A stretch of DNA of 64,000 bases from positions 76,526 to 140,525 of the forward strand of contig FJOG01000032.1 of the NCBI GenBank assembly GCA_900073065.1, written 5' to 3'. Positions within the stretch are counted from its first letter, which is position 1, and every line of letters begins with the position of its first letter. Made by a program: the position numbers and the translations under genes. Of this stretch, positions 46,216-55,514 are shown one piece after another. The notes beneath the pieces were generated by a model that was given only the letters and a program-made list of their open reading frames with translations, had not been told where the DNA came from and did not search any database. Source of the stretch: Phialocephala subalpina. Its lineage: Eukaryota > Ascomycota > Leotiomycetes > Helotiales > Mollisiaceae.

Positions 46216-47740
46216 TTGCATCCCGTGAGCTCTGTGTCGAAGACCAAGAACAGCACAAGCACTCTAGACCTGAACTCTGACTCAGATTATATAAGAAGCA
46301 AACGGGCCGAGTATCTACTATCCGTTTTCGGCAAAATTACACAACCGCCCGCATCAATCCTCATCATTGGCGTGAGAAAATGGCGCCGACTTCAGCATTA
46401 TCTCATTCACATGAACCATCGACATCGAGCTGTAGCAAGTGCACTCTTTGCTATTCTTGAGCTACTCGCGAAGGATGAGCAAACGAGGATCGGTCAAGTG
46501 GACCCCGCTTTAAAATTGCAAGAGATGGGCCAAAAATGAACTGGAGACAGTGATATGGAAGAATAGGTGCATCATGCCAACGGACGAGATGTACTTCTGG
46601 CAGCGATCTTCCTGCTTGCTTGGTTTGAAGTAGTCAGAGATCAAGTATTCGATCAGAGGCTGTTTCCTGATGAGCTGGCAGGCCAGATCATTACAAGCGA
46701 AGGCTCGTGGAATCGATACTCGAAGCAACTACTGCAATGGTTCAGCATACTCGACAGTAAAGCCTCTCATCTTGGTGGGCAGCACCTGCTTTCTCAAAAG
46801 TCTCTGCAAGTTGTGTCGGAGCACCACACTCAAATCAACTCGGAGGAAAGCAGTGACGAATTACTGTGCCATCTGGGGACAAAAATGAATCAGCGCTCAC
46901 ACCCTACGATGACAACACCTCGCCCAACACGACATCGTCATGCCAAAATAACCCAGCCTCAACACCCAACTTCGCAAATAACGGCAAGCCAATCACGAAT
47001 CCCAGACAGATTAAGACGATCTTGCTAAACAGTATTCTCCAACCAGCATTAGATTAGTACCAAAGCACCCAGAAATTCTGCCGCCACATCAGCGCCCAAG
47101 ACCGCCGTCATCGTTCCCGCTTCACAGTCAAAGACGAGTACGAAGTTGTAATAGTCTGCAAGCAATTGGAGCTAGAACTCATGCACCTCTGGAAACAACA
47201 ACCACAAATCATCAGACTTTCAGCAACTCAACTTCGAGACATCGTTTGCGATGATGTGGCTGCACGTCTCGAGGCTATATTTAGTCTGTATATGGCTAAC
47301 TTCTGGGTTCTGTTCGTGACATACATCGAGTTGTCTGGTGGCATCTTCCGCATTCTGAGATGACGGAAAGTGCATTGGAAGAGATGTGGAAGAATCTCCA
47401 GCTCAGTTTTGGGGAAGTTGTGGAAGGAGAGAAGAAGGTCGTGCATCCTGCTTTGCTGTGGCCGCTTTTTATGTTTGGATCGGAGTGTAAAGACGAATTT
47501 AGGAGAGATTGGGCTGTGGAACAGCTTCTTGCGCTTGGGAACGCGAACACAATCGTGAATTACGATGAGGAAGGGGAATCTTTGGCGCCGTTCAAGCTGA
47601 GTCTTGGTATGACGAGGAATGCAAAGAGGGCTACTGTGCTTCTGAAGGAGCTGATAAGGAGGCAGACTTTGAGCAAAGGTCGTGTTGATAACAAGGAATT
47701 ATCGCTCGAACTCTTTGGGTTTCATTTCTCCATTATATGA
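46216..47740 (+). pseudogene. broken Fungal_trans_2 regulator lacking its DNA-binding domain
   Basis: Fragments of the C-terminal regulatory domain of a fungal Zn2Cys6 factor lie in successive frames. These include a segment with HRHRAVASALFAILELLAKD, DVLLAAIFLLAWFEVVRD with WNRYSKQLLQWFS, and HRVVWWHLPHSE (outside any ATG frame) then VVHPALLWPLFMFGSEC and the terminal RNAKRATVLLKELIRRQ. Between the first two are in-frame stops near 46537 and 46564. A frame change occurs near 47310, where no splice pair fits. No zinc cluster is present between the P450 stop and this region, so the N-terminus is gone. The last frame (47360-47740) is still open for 126 codons. Confidence 0.65.
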
Positions 47741-48138
47741 TAGAAAGTAGGGAGAAGGTTTGACACATGTCCATAAACTTCGTAATCATCCGTCTTCGGG
47801 AGACCCGATGCAGAAATAATCAACAACAAACACAACCTAAACCAAGGACAAAACCAATATCAGAATCAAATAGTCCCCATCTCATCATCCAGTAGAGTTT
47901 TTGCAATGTATAGCCCATCAATCTCATCTATTCGTCACTTGACAGTCGTCAATTCGTTTTGATACCCGCGATAGGAAAACGCATGTCACTCGACTCATCC
48001 TCCCTAACATCATCTTGATAGCTGCATAAGCACTGTTTGAATGCGCGGGTACTAGCGCAGGAGGAACAGCAATAGCAACATAAGCACTGCAACTCATTAG
48101 CACAACATCATCGAAGTACATTACCAAGAGTAACTCAC
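47741..48138. other. intergenic / 3' remnant
   Basis: May include the last exon of the broken multicopper oxidase on the minus strand (a GTGAGT donor lies at 48138). Otherwise nothing is recognised. Confidence 0.4.
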
Positions 48139-49295
48139 CCCCACGGACTAGCTGGAGGCTTAGTAGGAGCCTCGCTCAGATCAAACCAATTCACACTATT
48201 CCCGCCCGCATTCTCCCGTGATAGGAATTTTCTGCGCAGCACAAGAATCATACATATTCTGCGGAATCGTCAAGTTCAATGCCCGCATCCGGATCGGGTC
48301 CTCAATGAAAGTCATGACCAAACCAGCTTCGATATGCCACTCGATATGACAATAGAAAAGCCAGGTTCCAGGGTTACCGGTCTTGAATCTGACGACGGTG
48401 GAGCTGAATTTATTCACCATGAAGACATCGCCGTTGGCTGGGATTGGGATGTATGAGCCGTTCCAAGCTTTGGGGAGCAGCTTGGTTCCGGGGTCACCTT
48501 GGGCAACAATTTGTGCGACGTGGTAGTGGACGTGGAAGGGGTGGTATCGGTTGTCGTTGTCGATGAGATAAATTTCGACGATGCCGACGGGGGCGGTAGC
48601 GGGGCCGTAGATCATGGAGTTGATGGAGTAGTTAGCTGGTGCTAACATGGCGGTGCGAAAGTCTGGCCGTTCATGTACCCTCTCGTCTGTCCATTCGCGA
48701 AAGCGAAGCCGAAGCTCACGTTCACAATTAGGGTGACCGGACTAAGGATTGGTGCCTGTGCAAATGTTGGGATTGTCGACTCGTTGATTGCTCGGAAGTG
48801 CTTGACCAAGGGCGGAGCTGGCAATGCTGCTGAGGTATTGATCAAGTATCCAGTGGCCTAGGCCCAGTTGTTAGATCTCGATACTTCGGGAACCTTGATC
48901 GTACTTACATTCATCCTGTTATCTGAGGGCGAGATATCAGTACCAAACATATTCGGCATCATGGTAGAGAGGATGCCGTAATTATTCGTGGAATTTGCAG
49001 CTGCCTGGGCAACAACAACGTATCCCTGAGCAGCAGCGATCATACTCTTAGTCGTATTCTTTGGCACAGTCGCAACACCATCCATCTCCACAATAGTCAT
49101 GGTATGTGCAGTAAGCTTGATAACGTTCGAAGCAAAACCGCTCATATTGATGATCCTAAAGAGATAGCGCTTTCCAGGAATTATATTGAACTTGGTATTC
49201 TGCTGATCGTTGATCAAAGTAGAATATGGCACTGGTTCCATCTCCTGACCGATGTATTGATTTGGACGCAGGGCATCCATTAGATTGGCTGTCAC
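48139..49295 (-). pseudogene. truncated Fet3/Abr1-type multicopper oxidase
   Basis: The reverse strand encodes the middle and C-terminal cupredoxin domains of a multicopper oxidase: PVPYSTLINDQQNTKF, RYLFRIINMSGFA, VEMDGVATVP, then HPFHVHYHVAQ and WLFYCHIEWHIEAG. The first cupredoxin domain with its HxHG and HSH copper motifs is absent; upstream DNA (49296-49600) is unrelated. One intron (about 48907-48857) is still recognisable. A one-base shift lies near 48657 between GYMNGQTF and the next block, and another near 48216, after which the frame encodes GGNSVNWFDLSE. The first histidine of the HCH motif is tyrosine, removing a type-3 copper ligand, and the HLHGH glycine is tyrosine. It is non-functional with high likelihood. 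It is a second family member beside the one at 18 kb. Confidence 0.8.
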
Positions 49296-49792
49296 TCCTA
49301 GCCGTTTGTGGAGTTAAGCTTGAGGCGCAAACTTTTCATCATCCCACGTGGGACGTGGAACGATTACTGATCAGCTCGCTCGAAATCTCTTCATCCAATC
49401 CGGGAGCATGTTTTCCTGATGCAGGCATTTGGGGGTATACATTTGCAGGGCCGGACCCTTAATGCCTCAACTGAATCACAAAGAGCATCCTTCGAAGCTT
49501 CCACGTCTCGTCCACTCTCGGTGTTATATGGCACATTGCTGTACACTTCCGAAATCATCCTATCATCTGAAGAGGCCTGGTCTTTAGGCGTGGGGAATTT
49601 GAGGTTCTGGTGAGGGTTGCATCGCGGATCTGGGCGCCGTCCGCCGGGAGAGGCTGGGAGTTCTGCTGTGAGACGCTTGGATTTATGGAATTAAGCCGAA
49701 AGAACCCTTCACGGGCAATTGACAAGCCAGCTTTAAATATTCAGGTCTTTGGCCGAAGGGACCCGAGGAGATAATCCAATCAGGCTGGTCAT
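49296..49792. other. intergenic, region that replaced the 5' part of the oxidase gene
   Basis: No match to the missing N-terminal oxidase domain on either strand. Short frames only. Confidence 0.4.
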
Positions 49793-51511
49793 CTACCAGG
49801 ACACCTCCACACTGTCAAGGACGCGTCGTTTCGTCGAAGCCTCAGCCAGTCGAGAGTAACTCAGTCGACCTTGTCTCTGGACCAGATCAAACGAGAACGC
49901 TTCTCCTCGTACTCTTGCACTTTCTGGGATTGACCCATTTTCGAGACCCATTTCTTCCATGCGAACCAACACTGACGCAAATTCTGCAATCATAGCACTG
50001 TCCCATACGCCTTCTCGCCTTGGATACTTGCGAAGCAGAGATATCGCTGTCCATCTCCTACTGTCTCGGCATTTGGTAGCAACAAGAAATAATGCTCCAG
50101 TCACACCGATGTCGAATGTGAATATTGGCCGCCGTCCACCTGGACCACTCTCATTCTCGCCCAGGACATCTCCTGCGAGTCGGAGGATCTCTTCGAATAA
50201 GGATACGAAGTTGTCATAGACAAGCTCAGAGTCAGATTGGGATCCCACCAAGGCGAGAAGAGTCGTGTTGTGTCTGAGTTGAAGAAAGGCGGCTTTCGAA
50301 CGAAATCCTTTGCCCCTCCCTGTTCGTGAAGCATTGAAAAGAGGTTTAAATGCAGCTGACCATTGGCGAAGATAGCCTATACTCGAATCCGGACAGGTGG
50401 GCCCAGTGTTGTCTGTAGACGCCATGCCATGAAAGTTGAGATTTTCACCTGGGACTCCAAGACTCGGAGTTCGTGTATGATCGAACACCTGTGAGATTCG
50501 TCTCACTGTGACTTTCCAGTGTCGGCGGGCCTCGTTGCAGCTCGCGAATTCAGAAGGCAGGTCGTCAGGGCTGGGGCTAGTGGCTTCTGTTTTGACATTG
50601 ACATAGGTCCTGGTCAGAGACTGTAGAGCAGAAGAGAGTGAGATCTGGTCCAATCGCAGAAGAAGCTGCACGAGACCAGTGTCTATACCAGATGAACTCT
50701 CAAGAGAATGGTCTCCAACGACTCTCTTTGCCATGCTCAGACCAGTCGAAGCATGACCCATGGCGATTGAGGTGTTTCCCTGAAAGAGTTCAAAGCACAC
50801 CACCAAAATGCAGGATATTAGGGTGTGCCTGAGATCGTAGGCGCCTTGGTGCAACCGTTGACGCATGCGTGTGATGAAATCGTCATACTGCTGGAGTGCG
50901 AATCGATATCGAGCCAAGATAGATTCGTCCATGCCAGCATGACCAACAGGACAATCTTTACCGGTCGCTACACACATCTCTCGAGTTTGATCAAGACCGC
51001 CAATGGCTATGACAGCACGTCGAAAAGCATCTTCCTGCTCACAGGCTTGCAGAACTGTCTTGCTCCAAAGATCGGAGTCGTCGGAGCCTGCAAGATCCAG
51101 CATCGTCCTGTCGCAAAACAGTCTGAAGCAACGATACTCTCGATCATCTCTGAAGCGAACTTGATCGATGAACAGAAGAGGACCAGTCGCTGGGGACCTT
51201 CGAGGGGCGATACTCAACAGTCGTTTGGCAGGAGCAGTCTTGTTCTCGACAGGATTAGAGTAGCCAGGGCAGGCTGTACCATACTTGAGGCATTTGAGAC
51301 AACCTCCCTTTTCTTCCCCGCATTTGACCTTTCGAGTTCTGATGGAGATGTTAGCTAGAGTTGCTCGAAAGGAGGACTCGAATTACTTGCAAACAAGACA
51401 ACCTGTTCGAACTTTCGGTCTGCTTGCTCTCTTCCTGATGTTTTGACGCGTAGGATTATGAACCGCGGGGTCTTCTTCTTGGCTTGGCAACGATGCTCTA
51501 TCAGGGGCCAT
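49793..51511 (-). CDS. Zn2Cys6 transcription factor
   Basis: Nuclear regulator of 556 residues. Exons are 51511-51387 and 51338-49793. The zinc cluster spans the splice: GCLVCK joins TRKVKCGEEKGGCLKC and YGTACPGY, giving C-x2-C-x6-C-x6-C-x2-C-x5-C, which is the arrangement of the C6 class with a CPGY ending. A basic N-terminus (RQNIRKRASRPKVRTG) precedes it. The rest has the helical layout of fungal regulators with a Fungal_trans_2-like body, for example FRRAVIAIGGL, RYRFALQQYDDFITRMRQ and LRHTLISCILVVCFELFQGN. The gene is intact and the large second exon has no further introns. Its target is not indicated; its neighbours are a broken oxidase and TRM1. Confidence 0.88.
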
Positions 51512-51997
51512 GATTGTATTCACGTTGTAGAATGCTCAGAGTGAAGCAGAATTTGACTGTCTTAAGGTGCTCATCCACAGCCTTTGGAATTTTGTCGGTG
51601 GACAGTCATCGACAGTCAAACTAAGCTTCTTACTCCTGACATAATAAGGTTACACGAGAGCTCCAATCAGGTAAGGCGCTGAGCGTTCTTCAATCGCGAG
51701 TCCTCCTGCATTGGTTGTCATGTCCCTGGGTTCGGCGGATGCGCGCATCGTCGAGGAAGCTCACAGAGTTGGGGATATGCTTCATCAGTCTGTCCAGTAT
51801 CAATTAATGCGAACATTTTGGGATGCTTTTGAATTCGAAGACATGGAAATTGGAACGCGTTGGTGCATACTATGTTTGTACACCGCCTCTGTTATCCTAG
51901 CCATATCGAGCAAGGCCGCGGCAGAATATTTGGCAAAAACTATGGCCGCCAGAAGTGACTATTCAATTTTGAACTTGACGAGAAATTCTTGACGCGC
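51512..51997. promoter_or_regulatory. divergent promoter region
   Basis: Lies between the start codons of the Zn2Cys6 gene (minus) and TRM1 (plus). A plus-strand frame at 51711-51992 ends just before TRM1, but it has no family match and is probably chance. Confidence 0.4.
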
Positions 51998-54130
51998 ATG
52001 CAATCACTTCTCCGAATCTGCAGGGTGGGTTTTCGAAGATATGAACACTTAGGTGGGTTCTCGCACATCCGGACCTTCGTCTCCTCACCCAAAATGTCTT
52101 CCAATCAAGCTGCAGATATTACGGCTATCCCAGCTGTCGACCAGCACATTCTCCACGAAGAGAGAGAATATACGACTATCAAGGAGGGTCTTGCATATAT
52201 TCTCGTACCAGCGACCGCTCCGAAAGTCCCTCAAACCACTCCGCGAGGCGACAATTCACAACAAAATGTTTTCTACAATCCAATCCAACAATTCAATCGA
52301 GACTTGAGTGTTCTAGCAATCAAAGCATATGGCGAGGAAGCGGTAGAGGCGAAGAAAAAGAAGGCCGAGAACGCGAGAGAGAGATTCAAAGCAAAACACA
52401 ATAACAAAAAGAACAAGAAGCGGAAGCGGGACGATGATGGAACGAAAGGCGACGCTTTGAACCAGGCAGGAAAGCTGGAGGACGCTGGTTTAGGCGCCGT
52501 GCAGGCTGGCGCCGCCCCCAATACTGCAGAAGATAAGGCAAAAACATCTCAAGATGTTATTATGGAACAGGTCACAGGAAATGGCGAAGAAGCTGCTGAT
52601 ACGGTGATGGAAGAGATCAGTGAGGAAGGAGGACCAACCATAGCACTCTCGAAGGCCAGCTACCCACCCTCACCCGAACGACCTCCACCATCTTTCTCGA
52701 TTCTGGACGCGCTTTCTGCAACTGGTCTACGAGCTCTTCGGTACGCCCAAGAAATACATTTTACGACCTCCATAACTGCAAATGACCTACTGAAAGAAGC
52801 AACAAAGACGATCGAGTTGAACGTGAAGCATAATAAGTTGGAGGACAAGATCACAACCGTGACAGGCAATGCTCTTGTGCATATGTATAGCTTGGTTGGA
52901 GAAGATGCGAAAGACGGAAAGAGTAAGAAATACGATGTGATCGACCTAGATCCATACGGCACGGCAGCTCCATTTCTGGATGCTGCAATCCAAGCTGTGC
53001 GTGACGATGGGGGGCTTTTGTGCGTTACCTGTACAGATGCTGGAGTATGGGCTTCCAACGGCTATCCTGAAAAGGCATATTCCCTCTACGGCGGTGTTCC
53101 AATGAAGGGCCAGATGTCACATGAGGCTGGACTCCGACTTATCCTCCATTCTATCGCAACTACGGCCGCTCGACACGGTGTCGCCATCGAGCCCCTACTC
53201 TCTCTATCGATCGATTTCTACGCCCGAGTCTTCGTCCGCGTCTATAAGTCTCCTGCAGATGTCAAATACTTGGCTGGCAAGACGATGATGGTGTACAACT
53301 GCGATACTGGCTGCGGGGCCTGGACTACGCAGATGGTTGCTAGAAACAAGGTGTCTGAGAACAAGAATGGTAATCCACAATGGAAACACGTCTTCAGCCA
53401 AGGTCCTACAGTAAGTGAATCTTGCAGACATTGCGGGTTCAAGACACATGTTGCCGGTCCCATGTGGGCAGGTCCAATTCATTCTCCCAAGTTCATCAAA
53501 AAGATTCTTGATGATTTACCAAACGTTTCGAAGGATACATATCATACAACTGCCAGAATCGAAGGTATGCTCACTCTGGCATTGGAAGAGATTCTGCCAG
53601 ATTTGGATGCAGACACATCTCCAACGGCGCCCTCGAAGACAAAGAAAAATTTCGACCCCGCAGCCATTGATCCCGCACCATTGCTCTTCATTCCATCAGC
53701 CCTCTCGAAGGTCATTCACTGCATTACACCGGTCGAAAATTCGTTCCGGGGCGCTTTGCGACATCTTGGATACCGGGTCACCAGAAGTCACACAAAACCT
53801 GGAAGCATTAAGACCGATGCACCCTGGGAGGTGATTTGGGAAATCATGAGGGAATGGGTCAAACAGAAAGAGCCTATCAAGGATGGTGCTGTCCGGGAAG
53901 GTACAGCTGGATGGGCTATCATGGGTCTGGGCAAGAAGTCAACCCAGAACGGTGACGCCAAAGTGTCGAATGGGGACGATGCTGAGGCAGACGTCTCGAC
54001 TGAGGAGAAGAAGATCGAAGTCGTTTTTGATGAGAAGCTGGGTGCGGAGAAAGATACCAAGAAGCTTGTGAGATACCAGTTGAACCCACGAGAGAACTGG
54101 GGACCGATGGCTCGTGCCAGGGGAAAATAA
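51998..54130 (+). CDS. TRM1: tRNA (guanine26-N2)-dimethyltransferase Trm1
   Basis: S-adenosylmethionine enzyme that makes N2,N2-dimethylguanosine at G26 of nuclear and mitochondrial tRNAs. Single exon. From the ATG at 51998 it has 710 residues, from the ATG at 52094 it has 678. Between the two starts is a segment rich in arginine and nearly free of acidic residues, a likely mitochondrial presequence, so dual targeting by alternative starts is plausible, as known for yeast TRM1. Motifs are FYNPIQQFNRDLSVLAI, the AdoMet-binding ILDALSATGLRALRYA, the catalytic DLDPYG with FLDAAIQAV, CVTCTDAG, and a cysteine-rich CDTGCGAW...CRHCGF pair typical of the C-terminal domain. An inserted lysine-rich, nuclear-signal-like region (KKNKKRKRDDD) lies early. 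Length is larger than the usual 550-650 because of this insert and an acidic C-terminal extension. Confidence 0.95.
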   Translation: MQSLLRICRVGFRRYEHLGGFSHIRTFVSSPKMSSNQAADITAIPAVDQHILHEEREYTTIKEGLAYILVPATAPKVPQTTPRGDNSQQNVFYNPIQQFNRDLSVLAIKAYGEEAVEAKKKKAENARERFKAKHNNKKNKKRKRDDDGTKGDALNQAGKLEDAGLGAVQAGAAPNTAEDKAKTSQDVIMEQVTGNGEEAADTVMEEISEEGGPTIALSKASYPPSPERPPPSFSILDALSATGLRALRYAQEIHFTTSITANDLLKEATKTIELNVKHNKLEDKITTVTGNALVHMYSLVGEDAKDGKSKKYDVIDLDPYGTAAPFLDAAIQAVRDDGGLLCVTCTDAGVWASNGYPEKAYSLYGGVPMKGQMSHEAGLRLILHSIATTAARHGVAIEPLLSLSIDFYARVFVRVYKSPADVKYLAGKTMMVYNCDTGCGAWTTQMVARNKVSENKNGNPQWKHVFSQGPTVSESCRHCGFKTHVAGPMWAGPIHSPKFIKKILDDLPNVSKDTYHTTARIEGMLTLALEEILPDLDADTSPTAPSKTKKNFDPAAIDPAPLLFIPSALSKVIHCITPVENSFRGALRHLGYRVTRSHTKPGSIKTDAPWEVIWEIMREWVKQKEPIKDGAVREGTAGWAIMGLGKKSTQNGDAKVSNGDDAEADVSTEEKKIEVVFDEKLGAEKDTKKLVRYQLNPRENWGPMARARGK

Positions 54131-54355
54131 AGAATCACATTTGCATGGCGCAGCGACCTACTAAACAATCGTACGGGAGCATTTTGGAACATTGATTTTG
54201 GGTTCTTTCTACGCCTTATCTAATTACTGTCCCGACCTAGTGGTTCTGCTCTTTTTAACAACTATTGTTTATTTCTGCATGATCTACTTCACGTGCTGTT
54301 TCCTCCAGCGCTTCCTCTTTGGCAATGTCCATCTTTCTCCTGCTTTTACTGGATG

Positions 54356-55140
54356 TGTTCCGAGCCACTCACCAAATGTCCTATTGGTCAATAAATCGGC
54401 CGATTTGGTGAAATTATCCTCGATTTGACCAATAAGATAGCATTAATCAATAGATCAACTATTTCATTAATGCTATTCTAACTGCCAAATCAGTTTATAA
54501 GGGGGGTTAAAAGTATGATCATCGTTTGGTTTTAGCCACCCGCCCCTTACTTAAACACTCTTTTGGTACGCTCTCCAAGCCTTAAAACACCTGAGACCTC
54601 GGCTACAAGTAGCATAGATCTGAGGATATACTTTTAAGGACAGTGTGGCGCGAAAGGCTTTATTTTTTTGGTCCGATCGGATATGCCAGCGTAACATCTG
54701 ATATTAGCTTTCATTAAAATTAATTCTTTAATGATTAAAATGCCCTCTTTTTAGAAGTTTAAGACGGGTGATTTTTGAGAGTTGAAGAAGCGAGTAGTAG
54801 AGCAAGTGAGCTTTCTTCTTTTGCCTTTATCACGGTGCAAACCCCTACTCTTGCTCTAAAAAGGGCAATAAGAAACGGGGAAAAGCTGTAAGGTTCTAAA
54901 AATAGCTTAGTTTTATTTGTTTACTCTCTTTTGTTACATATTTAAGTGCTAGCATCCTTCAAAAAACCAAAAAAAACATTGTGTAGTTAGTGCATTAAGA
55001 CCCTCGAGTATATCCTCATTTTTCGAACTTTAGTGCATTGATCATTTCCACCAAATTGCTGTGCCACTCACTAAACGAACGAATTTTACCAATGGATCGA
55101 TCTATTGACCAATAGGACATTTGGTGAGTGGCTCGGAACA
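54356..55140. mobile_element. 785-bp non-autonomous DNA transposon with long terminal inverted repeats
   Basis: The left end (54356, TGTTCCGAGCCACTCACCAA) and the right end (55140, reverse complement) are identical for 38 nt, then match with one mismatch to about 42 nt, with weaker similarity further in. Both flanks carry GATG (54352-54355 and 55141-55144), a possible 4-bp target duplication. There is no ORF, and the interior is AT-rich with internal palindromes (a TAGCATTAAT/ATTAATGCTA pair near 54440-54480). The superfamily is uncertain; the 4-bp duplication could be coincidence. Confidence 0.8.
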
Positions 55141-55514
55141 GATGCCAATTACCAGACTCTCGAGCGAGCATCGCAGCGTAGGCGTGCAGTTCAGAACACT
55201 ATGTATACTTGAGTACGCCTGCATTCCTCCCCGCCACTCTCGGGTGCAGACAGCCGGATATTCTAACATTGCGGGGAAGAAGAAGCTGTCAAAAGTTTCC
55301 GTCAAATATCCCCGCGCCTAAGGCACGAAGAGCATCATACCATGCCGATCAAGCTATTCAGCCTGAATAACTTCCTTCTTCAGCCTCCACTTCACGCGTT
55401 CTCTCCATACGTGGAATCGATCCTCCGAGTGGGACTACAACGCGACACTTTCCATATAATGAGGACTGGGCCCCAAAATGGCGTGCACCAGGCTCCTGCC
55501 ATTGCGAAGAGAAC
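55141..55514. promoter_or_regulatory. upstream region of the alpha-glucuronidase gene
   Basis: Lies between the transposon and the GH67 start. No gene is seen. It should hold the GH67 promoter, and the transposon ends 374 bp before the ATG. Confidence 0.4.

Noticed and set aside
51711..51992. 93-codon frame directly upstream of TRM1
   Set aside because: No recognisable domain; it lies in what must be the divergent promoter and ends just before the TRM1 start, so chance is the simpler view.
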